NCBI GenBank assembly: GCA_026993785.1
Contig: JALWRZ010000002.1
Span: forward strand, 1 to 64,000
DNA: 64,000 bases
Direction of reading: 5' to 3'
Origin: DHVE2 group archaeon
GTDB taxonomy: Archaea > Thermoplasmatota > Thermoplasmata > Thermoplasmatales > Aciduliprofundaceae
The position numbers were made by a program, and so were the translations under genes. Below the pieces are notes generated by a model that saw only the letters and a program-made list of their open reading frames with translations, was not told the DNA's origin and did no database searches. Shown piece by piece: positions 1 through 8,871 of this stretch. The number at the start of each line of letters is the position of its first letter. Position 1 is the first letter of the stretch.

Positions 1-2390
1 ACCCATATGGTGGAATAGGTTCCTCTAAGTTCCCACTTTTCTTGAGGATTATCTATTCCCCGTATTACCAGTAGATTCTCGCTGCTCAGATTCAGCGTGA
101 TATCCACATAATCTCCCTTATCGCCTACCCAGTAATTGCCATCCTCCTCGCCAATCAGCGATGTAACATTCTCCCCATGATTATCTCTGGCTATTCCGCT
201 CTCTACCTCTCTGTACGCATAAACCATGCCGGTATAGCTCTCTGCCACCTCATAGCCTTCAGGAGCATCAACCTTGTACAGCTTTACCGCATCTATGTAA
301 TCTACATCCTCTCCCGGTTCTCCTATGCCTATCGTTACCCTCTCATTATTCTCTGTAGCATTGAACAGATAGAAATCTCCCGTCTCTAAAAATGGCCTGG
401 TTGCATTCTCCGCCCATACCAGCACGTTGTTCTCCTCTCGCCAGCTATTACCGCTATAGGTGTATAGTGTTGGACAAGGAAGAGGTCCACCACCGCTCAC
501 GCTTACAGTTTTTCCTTCTGTATCCTTTCCATTACTAAACCCACTGTCATCATAAACTTCAACTTTCACTTTATAGGTACCACCACTGCTGTATAAATGA
601 TCTATAGATACATCTAAACTGTTTTTTCCTAAATTAGAGACACTGGTTCTTCTCCCATCACCCCAGTAGACAATGTACTCATACAGTAAACCATCATCTG
701 AACCGTGTCCTTTTTTATCTTCTGCGTGGAAGTAGAGGGTTAGATGGTTTCTATAGGTTCTCGTTGAGGTAATATGTACATAAGGCTGACAGTTATCAGA
801 GTAGTATCCTTTAACTACCACGTTTATCAGATATATCCCCTGTGCTTTAATCCATTTAGAACCTCCCGAAACTGCTTCTTTAACTTGATCCGGATACACA
901 TGAATTGTTAAAAGATTTCCACTTGCTTGTTCGGGAATCCACAACTCGAATACCGTGTCTCCAGTGGATTTTGTTGAATATCCAGAGTAATGCAAACCCC
1001 TGAAATCTAACTCCATCATCATTGGCGAGCTTTTTCCAGATATCAGTTCAACCATTAATTTGTAGGTGTTTATAGATGAATCCGAGAATGTAGGAATGTT
1101 TACTTTAAAGGAATAGTAGTCGGATGTATCTGTGCCGGTGATTACCCCTTGATAGTAGTAATAAGTTGCATCTTCCAACTTATAATACTGCGGATACGTA
1201 TCCGGATCCGAAGGGCCAGGATAATGATAATACTGCGCTTTACCAATGTATCCATCTGTTACTTTTGAAGACTGCGTAGAATCTTTTATATTAGTATTAC
1301 CTCCGCTTATATATTCCGTTTGTGTATAGCTCCATACATTGTGGTTGTAATGTCCATATACGGCATATCCATCAGAACTCTTAGGCTCGCCCACTCCACC
1401 GCTATCATCTGCTACGACGTGTATCGTTACATACGTCTCTATACTCTTCTCTTTACCTTCCCATTCAATTCTGTAAAGACTATCCCCATGATACACATAT
1501 TTCACTACATCGTACACCAGTTTCGCTCTAACTGTTATTATGTGGTTACTGAAATGGTCAGCAGGATCGTCATTATTCACAAACTTGACTTCAAAGCAAC
1601 TCCCCAATCCAGCGCTTTTATTGTTCCACTCCTTTCTCAATACTCCTTTGACATAGACATATCCATTTTGGTTCCAATCTGCGGACTCTCTAATTTGGGG
1701 GTCATTTATCACATGTTTCTCCATTTCTTTTAGCAGCATGTGCGTGGCGGTTTTCACTCCTTCCCCAGCACCTAAAGAAACGAACGGCGCCAGAGGTCCC
1801 GTTGCAAGGTCTCCAAATCCTGCAATAACTCCCGCTGCCATGCCTGTCACATTCTCTGCCACCGGTCTCATCTTCTTGAACCATTTTGACTCTTTGCTTA
1901 CCTCTGTAGTAAGATTATGCGTGGTAATGAGACTTGTAGTTGCTATTTCAATTTTCTCATATTTATCTGGAAGTTTATTAGGCACAATATCTTTACTTGC
2001 ACCCAATTCCAAGGATTTCATTTTCAGATACTCTTTATAATGGGTTTTTTCCCCTGGCCCTGTCTGACCCAGATAGTACACATCACCCGCTGCAATCACT
2101 GTGGCATTGAATACAATATCATCAAACCCATTTTCGTGATAATCATACCATGCTGTTCTAACTACTAAATCAATGCCATATTTATCGTTCTGTACCGCAG
2201 AACCACCCCATTTATCTAGCGGATTCTGGTTTCCTGCTGTTCTCTCTACAATTATATACGGCTTAATCTCGCCGGGCGTACTACTTCCCACCTTTTCCTG
2301 CAGCAACATTCCATGACTTCCCTGCACAAGCCCTGCCATCGCTGTACCCACAAACAGCACTAAAATAAGTATTCCCACCACTTTCCTCAC
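1..2390 (-). CDS. Large secreted PKD-domain protein, C-terminus beyond window
   Basis: An open frame runs from a GTG at 2390 to the window edge without a stop (796 codons), so the protein is partial. Residues 1-20 form a signal peptide (basic RKVV, hydrophobic core, cleavage near TAMA-G). About residues 40-330 resemble the whole ectodomain of the upstream gene product: both have WYD(F/Y)H, G(F/Y)DDIV and a later NH-rich beta strand. A Gly/Ala-rich segment near residues 180-215 interrupts this domain. Residues about 565-630 form a PKD fold (WGDG, then GGTYKVKVEVYDDSG). The last 160 visible residues contain DYIDAVKLYKVDAPEGYEV, typical of extracellular archaeal and bacterial beta-rich proteins. 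The GTG overlaps the upstream stop (GTGA), so translation is coupled. Function unknown; probably cell-surface or secreted. Confidence 0.85.
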   Translation of the reverse strand, partial: MRKVVGILILVLFVGTAMAGLVQGSHGMLLQEKVGSSTPGEIKPYIIVERTAGNQNPLDKWGGSAVQNDKYGIDLVVRTAWYDYHENGFDDIVFNATVIAAGDVYYLGQTGPGEKTHYKEYLKMKSLELGASKDIVPNKLPDKYEKIEIATTSLITTHNLTTEVSKESKWFKKMRPVAENVTGMAAGVIAGFGDLATGPLAPFVSLGAGEGVKTATHMLLKEMEKHVINDPQIRESADWNQNGYVYVKGVLRKEWNNKSAGLGSCFEVKFVNNDDPADHFSNHIITVRAKLVYDVVKYVYHGDSLYRIEWEGKEKSIETYVTIHVVADDSGGVGEPKSSDGYAVYGHYNHNVWSYTQTEYISGGNTNIKDSTQSSKVTDGYIGKAQYYHYPGPSDPDTYPQYYKLEDATYYYYQGVITGTDTSDYYSFKVNIPTFSDSSINTYKLMVELISGKSSPMMMELDFRGLHYSGYSTKSTGDTVFELWIPEQASGNLLTIHVYPDQVKEAVSGGSKWIKAQGIYLINVVVKGYYSDNCQPYVHITSTRTYRNHLTLYFHAEDKKGHGSDDGLLYEYIVYWGDGRRTSVSNLGKNSLDVSIDHLYSSGGTYKVKVEVYDDSGFSNGKDTEGKTVSVSGGGPLPCPTLYTYSGNSWREENNVLVWAENATRPFLETGDFYLFNATENNERVTIGIGEPGEDVDYIDAVKLYKVDAPEGYEVAESYTGMVYAYREVESGIARDNHGENVTSLIGEEDGNYWVGDKGDYVDITLNLSSENLLVIRGIDNPQEKWELRGTYSTIW

Positions 2391-3136
2391 TCTTTTTCAC
2401 CTCCTGGCACTATTTTTAAAACTACCTCTGTTTTCAACTCATGCATATCCTGCCATCCCAGCAACGAGGGATGGCCGTAATATGCCGTCACCGTGAAGAT
2501 TATTGTGTGGTTGAGATGCTGTGAGAGTGAATCAAGAAGGAGAATCTCTATGTCAAAACTCACTCCATAAAAATCTGTGTTTATCTTATCTTTATTCACC
2601 GCCACCATCCTATGCTCGTACATCAATTGGTAAATCATATTGTCTCCGCCATGCTTGTTGTAACTTCTATCGAACCAGAGATTTGTGCCCTGAAAATACG
2701 CAGGGGCAGTACTAACATAGTTAATATCTGTGTATCCATATTCATCCTCACTTCCATATTGATAACTTATTATCAACTTCTGCAGGATGTAATCCCCCTT
2801 CAGACGCTCGGCGTATGCAGTGAGATTTGCTACAATATCATCATATCCACCCCCATGGAAATCATACCAGCGCAGTGAAAGAAGAATAGCAGAAGCATAT
2901 CTTCCATCGCTGCTTACATTCCCTGTGGAGAGATCTATCGAATCATTATCTTGTGGTGTACGGATAAATACAACTGTGCTGTTCAACTTCGAGAAATCCA
3001 CATTAGGCTTTTCCATCGCAGTTGCAGGTTTCCACCACTTCACCTTTGGCTGCAAGGCAACATACGCGCCTAAAAGAATGGCTATCACTATAATTGCTCC
3101 AAATCCGATTAGCAGAGCTTTCATTTTCTTGCTCAT
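2387..3136 (-). CDS. Membrane-anchored surface protein of unknown function
   Basis: About 249 residues when started at the ATG at 3136, chosen because GGTG lies 6 bases before it. An in-frame ATG at 3163 has no such site. Residues about 5-28 form an uncleaved-looking hydrophobic anchor (LLIGFGAIIVIAILLGAYVA), and the rest is an extracellular, aromatic-rich beta domain with N-glycosylation-type NxT sites. The domain recurs at the N-terminus of the downstream protein, whose GTG start overlaps this stop. The two probably act together on the cell surface. No enzyme motif is recognised. Confidence 0.8.
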   Translation of the reverse strand: MSKKMKALLIGFGAIIVIAILLGAYVALQPKVKWWKPATAMEKPNVDFSKLNSTVVFIRTPQDNDSIDLSTGNVSSDGRYASAILLSLRWYDFHGGGYDDIVANLTAYAERLKGDYILQKLIISYQYGSEDEYGYTDINYVSTAPAYFQGTNLWFDRSYNKHGGDNMIYQLMYEHRMVAVNKDKINTDFYGVSFDIEILLLDSLSQHLNHTIIFTVTAYYGHPSLLGWQDMHELKTEVVLKIVPGGEKE

Positions 3137-3198
3137 CTTATTCACCCTAGCAGTTATGTACATTTTTTTAACTGTATCTTTCGATTATAAAGCAGTTG

Positions 3199-3222
3199 CT
3201 AATGTATTTTTATCTTTGACAT
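3199..3222 (-). other. Possible 7-codon leader ORF (MSKIKIH)
   Basis: An ATG at 3222 sits 6 bases after a strong GGGGTG Shine-Dalgarno and is followed by six codons and TAG. It lies between the TATA box at 3263-3272 and the surface-protein gene starting at 3136. It may be a regulatory leader peptide, or chance. No protein evidence is possible from sequence alone. Confidence 0.25.
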
Positions 3223-3262
3223 GGATTTCACCCCTTAGATATTAAATCTGTATATACCTTAC

Positions 3263-3272
3263 ATATATAAAT
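3263..3272 (-). promoter_or_regulatory. TATA box of the surface-protein operon
   Basis: On the minus strand ATTTATATAT lies about 22 bases before a likely transcription start near 3240, just ahead of the GGGGTG site of the tiny leader ORF. The rest of the 3273-3503 spacer is AT-rich and shows no gene. Confidence 0.55.
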
Positions 3273-3503
3273 ATTTAGTAGCAAATTTTTACATATAATC
3301 TTAAAATTTAATCCTATCACTAGAACATATAGTTTCCAAACTCACAACCCAATATAGTTTTTAATTTTTATAAATAATTTCTCCCATTTTATTTTCCATC
3401 CCTATTTCCCAGTATACTGTGGATTCACCTATCCTTTGAGCGAAGTATAAGCTCGAGAGCAATCCCGAGGGGTGACAAATCTTCAGAGATTACATACATC
3501 TCA

Positions 3504-4757
3504 TCAATGCCTCAGATATCTTAAAATGAGATTCATAACCTCTTGAGCTCTCTCCCTGCTTTCGAATTCCACCGCGATTCTTATCTTTGGCTCCGTGCCT
3601 GAGAAGCGGATAAGAAACCAGCCATCCTCCATTCTAACTCTATAACCGTCGGTGGTATCCACTTGATAATCCTTCACAAGTTTCTCTATCTTCCTCTGCA
3701 TCTCTTCCCTACTTTCGTAGTAAATGCTTTCCCGCAGTGTATGATATTTGGGAAACTGGGATATGGTTGCGTCTATATCCTCCCGCAGTGCAAGCTCGGC
3801 AAATTTTAATGCAGCGTATATGGCATCGGGGGTGTAACGCCACCGGGCAAATATCTGGGTTCCGCTATTCTCTCCGCCAAATTCAATGTTGTGCATTTTC
3901 ATCGTCCAGGATACATTGGCATCGCCCACCCTGCATCTTATAACCTCTGCAAAGTTCTCCAAGAGCATGGAGGAATCCACCGGAGCCACCATTTTTTTGA
4001 ATCCAAGGAATTTGGCAAATAGGGCAAGGATATAATCACCGCCGAGATATTTGCCCTGGGGAGTTATGGCAATGAATCTATCAGCATCGCCGTCATGGGC
4101 TATCCCCAAATCTGCCTTATTCTTAATAACCACTCTCCTAAGAAGCTCTAAATTTTGAGGAGTAGGCTCGCTTGGATGTCCGGGGAATCTTCCAGAAGGA
4201 TGGCAATTTAGCGTGATCACCTTGGCTCCAAGCTCTCTAAAAATGAAGGGAGTTAAAACGCTGCCTGCACCGTTGGAGCAATCTATTACTATCTTCATCT
4301 CCAAGCTTCCGAATTCTTTAAGTAATGCATCATGGTGCTCATTCAGTGCGTTTTCTACATGCCATTTTCCCAGGGATTGCCATTCGTTTATCTTTCCTTC
4401 TCTCTCCAGCAGCTTCATCTGCTCATCGCTAAAAGCTGAGCCATCCGGGTTCCAGAGCTTTATTCCATTATACTCCGGTGGGTTATGGCTCGCGGTTATC
4501 ATAACCCCCGCCTCATGGTCCTTGGTTGCGTAGGCAAGCGTGGGTGTGGGAATCCTGCCTGCATAGTAAATATGGGCACCTCCAGCCATGGCCGCACCTG
4601 CCAGTATGGAAACCAGAGAATCTGAGCTTTCTCGAAAATCAGAGCCTATGATGATTTCATCAAACTCATTACCGAGAATAAGACCCACCTTATAGGCAAG
4701 CTCTACAAGCTCCTTGCCCCAGGGCATTCTTATCCCTGATGAGCCGGAAAATTTCAT
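3504..4757 (-). CDS. glmM: Phosphoglucosamine / phosphohexomutase
   Basis: Alpha-phosphohexomutase family, about 417 residues. The catalytic serine loop TASHNPP is near residues 88-94 (Ser90), the metal loop DGDADRF near 222-228, the sugar loop GGENSGT follows, and the C-terminal phosphate loop RFSGTEPK is present. All four domains are complete. The ATG at 4757 is preferred over an upstream in-frame start at 4796 because a TATA box lies 23 bases before it (leaderless) and family homology begins there. It lies beside glmS and a GlmU-like gene, so glucosamine-6-P to glucosamine-1-P is the likely reaction; mannose or glucose phosphates are possible substrates as well. Confidence 0.88.
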   Translation of the reverse strand: MKFSGSSGIRMPWGKELVELAYKVGLILGNEFDEIIIGSDFRESSDSLVSILAGAAMAGGAHIYYAGRIPTPTLAYATKDHEAGVMITASHNPPEYNGIKLWNPDGSAFSDEQMKLLEREGKINEWQSLGKWHVENALNEHHDALLKEFGSLEMKIVIDCSNGAGSVLTPFIFRELGAKVITLNCHPSGRFPGHPSEPTPQNLELLRRVVIKNKADLGIAHDGDADRFIAITPQGKYLGGDYILALFAKFLGFKKMVAPVDSSMLLENFAEVIRCRVGDANVSWTMKMHNIEFGGENSGTQIFARWRYTPDAIYAALKFAELALREDIDATISQFPKYHTLRESIYYESREEMQRKIEKLVKDYQVDTTDGYRVRMEDGWFLIRFSGTEPKIRIAVEFESRERAQEVMNLILRYLRH

Positions 4758-4775
4758 AGTGCTATATGTGAAACA

Positions 4776-4785
4776 CTTATATCTA
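4776..4785. promoter_or_regulatory. Single TATA box shared by divergent glmM and DUF2250 gene
   Basis: CTTATATCTA reads as a TATA box on both strands. It lies 23 bases from the glmM ATG (4757) and 25 bases from the plus-strand ATG (4805). The two start codons are only 47 bases apart and neither has a Shine-Dalgarno, so both transcripts would be leaderless. Confidence 0.5.
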
Positions 4786-4804
4786 ACTTTGCGCATTTAT
4801 TAGC

Positions 4805-5293
4805 ATGGAGCTTACTCCTCTTCAGCTCTACATCCTTCTGCATCTCAAAAAGGCAAACGTGGAATATGCCAAGATGATTTCCAAGATGACAGAAATAAAT
4901 CTGGCAGAGATCCAGGAATCCCTGGATTATCTTCTTTCCATAGGTCTTATAGAGAGGGATAAAGGCTCAGCCATAAAAAGAACCAGGGCCAGATTCAAAA
5001 GAGCCGCGGAGGTACACAAGCATCATACCTACTATAAACTCTCTAAAAGGGGGGTTCTGTTGGTAAGAAAAATAGACAGGGAATTTCTCAGAAGGTACTT
5101 CACCGAACTTCTGGGTGAGCAGGGATATGAGTTGTTTCTCAAGCTAATCTCAGCAAGAAATTTTGAGGAGGCATGCAGGGATTTTTCTAACTGCCAGAAG
5201 ATTCGAGAAAATTTTATGGAGCTGCATTTTATAACCCCAAAGGGAAATAAAACTACATTTTTTAAGAGATTTGTTCTCTTTGCCCAGCTTTGA
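4805..5293 (+). CDS. Winged-helix DUF2250-type archaeal regulator
   Basis: A 162-residue protein whose N-terminal 60 residues form a winged helix (LTPLQLYILLHL, then a recognition helix and SIGLIERDKG wing). The central part is basic, with TYYKLSKRGVLLV typical of archaeal DUF2250 proteins. Probably a DNA-binding transcription regulator; target unknown. It is divergent from glmM across a shared TATA box and converges on glmS with one base between the genes, so a role in amino-sugar gene control is possible but inferred only from position. Confidence 0.7.
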   Translation: MELTPLQLYILLHLKKANVEYAKMISKMTEINLAEIQESLDYLLSIGLIERDKGSAIKRTRARFKRAAEVHKHHTYYKLSKRGVLLVRKIDREFLRRYFTELLGEQGYELFLKLISARNFEEACRDFSNCQKIRENFMELHFITPKGNKTTFFKRFVLFAQL

Positions 5294-5294
5294 G

Positions 5295-7055
5295 TTATTC
5301 CACGGTAACGCTCTTGGCCAAATTTCTCGGCTTGTCAATCTCTCTCCCTAATATTCTCGCGGTGTGATATGCCAAAAGTTGCAGAACAACCACATTTACG
5401 AAGGGTGAGAAAATTGGTTCCACATCGGGAACCTTAATCCAAGAATTCACATATTTCTCCACCTCATCTTGAGAGGAAATTCCAATCACATAGGCGCCCC
5501 TAGCGGCAACCTCCTTTATGTTGGAAAGCATCTTCTCATAGGTTCTATCAAGAGGGGCAAGAGCAATCACGGGAACTCCACTGGATATAAGTGCCAATGG
5601 ACCATGCTTCAGTTCCCCTGCCGGGTAGCCCTCAGCGTGGATATATGAGATTTCCTTCATTTTCAAAGCACCTTCCAAGGCAATAGGATAATTTATGCTC
5701 CTGGCGATGAAGAAGATATCCCTCTTTTTGGAGATTTTCTCGGCTTCTTTGATTATTCTTCTTTCCCTTACAAGCGTGTTCTCTATCTTATAGGGTATCT
5801 TGCGAAGCCCGTTTATGAGTTCCCTGTATCTTCTCATACCTATCATTCCCCTAATTTTTGCCTGTTGAATTGCAAAGTAATAAAGCGAGGCAAGCTGTGC
5901 CGTGAAGGTTTTTGTGGCAGCCACACCTATCTCTGGACCTGCATGGGTGTACAGCACATACTCCACATAGTTAGTTATGGAACTTCCCAGCACATTTGTG
6001 ATAGCCATCGTCAGAAGTCCCTCTTCTCGTGCTTTTTTAGCCGCGCCTAAAGTATCTGCAGTTTCTCCGCTCTGCGTGATGAAGAGAGCCAAGGCATTAT
6101 CTCTAACGTTGGGTCGGTATCGGTATTCGGAAGCGTAGTAAACCTCCACAGGGATATGAAGAAGCTCCTCCATTATGTACTTTCCAACCAGACCTGCATG
6201 ATATGATGTACCGCAGGCCACGATAATTACTTTGGAGAAATCAAAATTCATATCATTCCTGGAGAATAGAGAATGCAGGGTTTCGTCCACCGCTCGAGGC
6301 TGCTCGAAGATTTCCTTGAGCATAAAATGCTCATATCCGGATTTCTCTGCATTTTCGATGCTCCATTCCACCTTTTTAACTTTCTTATCCCTTTTATTAC
6401 CCTCGAAATCGTAAATTCTAACAAAATCATCGGTTAGCTCGCAGATTTCACCATCCTTTAAAACCATAACCCGGTTAGTGTACTCAAGGAACGCGGGGAT
6501 ATCGGAAGCGATGAAATTTTCATGGTCACCTATCCCCACCACCAGGGGGCTCTCCATTTTGGCAGCCATTATTCTGCGCTCATCAGCATGAATTGCAGCT
6601 ATGGCAAAGGAACCCTTAAGTTTCTTAATCATTCTGAAAAATGCCTTCTTCAAATCACCCTCATAGAGTTCTTCCAGCAAATGTGCAATTACCTCGCTAT
6701 CGGTGTCTGAAAGGAATTTATGCCCCTTCTCAGCAAGCTCATTCTTCAGCTCCATGTGGTTTTCTATTATCCCATTGTGCACAATGGCAATTTTTCCATG
6801 GCAATCGGTGAGAGGATGCGCATTTCTATCCTCCGGCACCCCATGGGTTGCCCATCTTGTATGCCCTATGCCCAGGGTTCCATCGAAATTCACTTTGAGT
6901 TTCTCTATGTAGCCGCGTCTTTTTTCAATTTTTATTCCCTCGTTAACGATGGCAACACCTGCAGAATCGTAGCCTCGATACTCCAGCCTCTTAAGACCAC
7001 GAAGCAGTACCTCCCTGGCGCTCCTGAATCCTATGTAGCCTATTATACCGCACAT
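5295..7055 (-). CDS. glmS: Glutamine--fructose-6-phosphate aminotransferase (isomerizing)
   Basis: Makes glucosamine-6-phosphate from fructose-6-P and glutamine, the first step to UDP-GlcNAc. The N-terminal class II glutaminase starts MCGIIGYIG, giving Cys1 as nucleophile after Met removal, with LEYRGYDSAG and TRWATHG motifs. Two SIS sugar-isomerase domains follow from about residue 270 (CGTSYHAG, TQSGETADT), and the C-terminus ends with the usual KPRNLAKSVTVE. Length 586 is normal. The start follows the stop of the GlmU-like gene by one base (TGATATG), so the pair is an operon. Confidence 0.97.
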   Translation of the reverse strand: MCGIIGYIGFRSAREVLLRGLKRLEYRGYDSAGVAIVNEGIKIEKRRGYIEKLKVNFDGTLGIGHTRWATHGVPEDRNAHPLTDCHGKIAIVHNGIIENHMELKNELAEKGHKFLSDTDSEVIAHLLEELYEGDLKKAFFRMIKKLKGSFAIAAIHADERRIMAAKMESPLVVGIGDHENFIASDIPAFLEYTNRVMVLKDGEICELTDDFVRIYDFEGNKRDKKVKKVEWSIENAEKSGYEHFMLKEIFEQPRAVDETLHSLFSRNDMNFDFSKVIIVACGTSYHAGLVGKYIMEELLHIPVEVYYASEYRYRPNVRDNALALFITQSGETADTLGAAKKAREEGLLTMAITNVLGSSITNYVEYVLYTHAGPEIGVAATKTFTAQLASLYYFAIQQAKIRGMIGMRRYRELINGLRKIPYKIENTLVRERRIIKEAEKISKKRDIFFIARSINYPIALEGALKMKEISYIHAEGYPAGELKHGPLALISSGVPVIALAPLDRTYEKMLSNIKEVAARGAYVIGISSQDEVEKYVNSWIKVPDVEPIFSPFVNVVVLQLLAYHTARILGREIDKPRNLAKSVTVE

Positions 7056-7056
7056 A

Positions 7057-8220
7057 TCATCTCACGCTCTCCCAGTTCTCCACATCCCCATCTATTACTT
7101 TTAAATCTCCTATTCTGCTGTTGGCACCAATGCGCGTGGCTCCATGGACTACCACCGCAGAGCCTATATTCGCTCCATCGCCTATTATTGGCCCCCCATT
7201 AACCTCGAGTATCTCATCTTCAAAAACTCGCTTCATTCTCTTGGAAAGGGTTATGAACTTGGGACCTATGCTAACTTTCCTACCCACGATAGTATCTTTA
7301 ATATAAGCTCCCTCACCAATCAGGGTATCTTCCATTATAATGGAATTTTCAATGTAACTCAGGGAACCTATGCGGGTTCCTTTGCCTATACTGGTATCTC
7401 CCAAGATTACCGTGTTGGGGCCTATTTCGCAGTTATCTCCTATCTTCACGTTGCCCTTTATGTAGCATCCAGCCCCAATTCTACTGTTTTCTCCAATTTC
7501 CACATTCCCGATGATTGTGCACTCCTCTATTTTCCCCGCAAGTTTTCTTACATTGTGCTGTAGGGCATATGAGTTAAGCTCAAGAAGATCCCAGGGATAT
7601 ATGGCGTCTTTCCATCCACAATCAGAAACTTCTAACTTAACATCCATGGTGTTCAGAACATCGGGAAGCTCATATACCCCCTCTTTCAGTAATCTCTCAA
7701 TTCTCTCAAAGATACCCCCATCAAAATGCCCCATTCCGGTGAACACAACCGCATTATCTTTTTCTTTCGGCTTCTCTCTTATTTTTACAACTCTATTCCC
7801 TTTTGCTTCTATTACCCCATAGGCATAGGGCTTGCTGCTGTGCGCGCCCAGTATTGTGTTCACAGGAGTATTCAGAAGATCCTTAACACATTGGGTAGAT
7901 ATCATATTGTCTCCATAGAATAGAAGGAATTCCTCCTTCAGCTTTGCCTGAGAGAGAGCATGCGCTGTACCCAGCTGTTTTTTCTGTGACACATATTCTA
8001 TTCTTACCCCAAAATCTCGGCCGTTGCCAAAATACTGCTTTATCTTATCCTCCTGGTAACCCACCACTATAGTGATATCCAGAATTTTATTATCTCTTAG
8101 GGCCTCAATGAGGTACTGAAGAAGGGGCTTGTTGCCCACAGGAAGCATGACCTTGGGCATATAAGTGGTAAGGGGCCTTAATCTTTTCCCCTCTCCAGCA
8201 GCGAGAATGATTGCACGCAT
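7057..8220 (-). CDS. glmU: GlmU-like sugar-1-phosphate nucleotidylyltransferase / acetyltransferase
   Basis: A nucleotidyltransferase domain (residues about 1-225; AAGEGKRLRPLT signature, KVMLPVGNKPLL, LFYGDN metal site) is fused to a left-handed beta-helix of hexapeptide repeats (about 240-380; IGENSRIGAGC and similar). In archaea this architecture makes UDP-GlcNAc from glucosamine-1-P by acetylation and uridylylation. Adjacent glmS and nearby glmM support this. Some family members use dTTP and glucose-1-P instead. A TATA-like TTTTTATACTC lies about 30 bases before the ATG, so the gene probably starts the operon as a leaderless message. Confidence 0.88.
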   Translation of the reverse strand: MRAIILAAGEGKRLRPLTTYMPKVMLPVGNKPLLQYLIEALRDNKILDITIVVGYQEDKIKQYFGNGRDFGVRIEYVSQKKQLGTAHALSQAKLKEEFLLFYGDNMISTQCVKDLLNTPVNTILGAHSSKPYAYGVIEAKGNRVVKIREKPKEKDNAVVFTGMGHFDGGIFERIERLLKEGVYELPDVLNTMDVKLEVSDCGWKDAIYPWDLLELNSYALQHNVRKLAGKIEECTIIGNVEIGENSRIGAGCYIKGNVKIGDNCEIGPNTVILGDTSIGKGTRIGSLSYIENSIIMEDTLIGEGAYIKDTIVGRKVSIGPKFITLSKRMKRVFEDEILEVNGGPIIGDGANIGSAVVVHGATRIGANSRIGDLKVIDGDVENWESVR

Positions 8221-8298
8221 GGTTATTGAAAAGATTCAAGAGTATAAAAAATTACCCACTCCAAATATTTTAAATAAAGGGATGATGATTCCTCAGCA

Positions 8299-8871
8299 AT
8301 GACTCTCGAGGACATAAACGTTCGGATGTTCCACTATATCAATCAATTTGCAGGAAAGAATCCCTATGTGGATTATTTTATGATTTTTTCCGCTCAAATC
8401 ATCATCATCCTTGTACCCATTGCCCTTGTCTATCTATGGCTTAAAAGAGAAAGAAAATTCACTGTCTTTCTTCTCCTGAGCATATTCTTCTCTCTTCTCA
8501 TCTCCTTCATAATAGGACATATCTACTACCATCCTCGCCCATTTGTGCTTAATCTTACAACCCCGCTAATTTCCCACACCGCCGATAGTTCATTTCCAAG
8601 CGACCATGCCGTGGTTATGTTCTCCTTCACATTACCCTTCTTCTTCTTTAAGAGATACAAATGGGGAACATCTTTTTTTCTACTTTCCATTCTGGTTGGG
8701 GTGGCAAGGATATACTGCGGAGTACATTATCCCTTTGATATAATTGGCAGTTTTCTTATCGCGCTCATCGTAGCCTATATCCTTTTTATTTTGAGGGGGG
8801 AGATTTTCAATATTCTTTCAAAATTCTCCTGGTTAAATACCAAGCAATTCAAATATGGCAAAGTAGAGTGA
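8299..8871 (+). CDS. PAP2-family membrane phosphatase, undecaprenyl/polyprenyl-diphosphatase type
   Basis: A 190-residue membrane protein with about six hydrophobic segments. PAP2 motifs are in order: YHPRPF (near residue 76), SFPSDHA (near 97), and RIYCGVHYPFDIIG (near 137), giving the usual Arg, His and Asp residues. The closest architecture is BcrC, which dephosphorylates C55 isoprenyl diphosphate; an archaeal substrate would be dolichyl or another polyprenyl diphosphate. TATA-like TTTTAAATAAAG lies about 26 bases before the ATG. The 3' end overlaps the convergent TauE gene by 39 bases. Confidence 0.85.
   Translation: MTLEDINVRMFHYINQFAGKNPYVDYFMIFSAQIIIILVPIALVYLWLKRERKFTVFLLLSIFFSLLISFIIGHIYYHPRPFVLNLTTPLISHTADSSFPSDHAVVMFSFTLPFFFFKRYKWGTSFFLLSILVGVARIYCGVHYPFDIIGSFLIALIVAYILFILRGEIFNILSKFSWLNTKQFKYGKVE

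Noticed and set aside
3440-3510. C/D-box-like sequence (TGATGAG then CTCTGA) just after glmM on the minus strand
   Set aside because: A C box and a D'-like box are present, but no convincing C' and D boxes follow at the right spacing.
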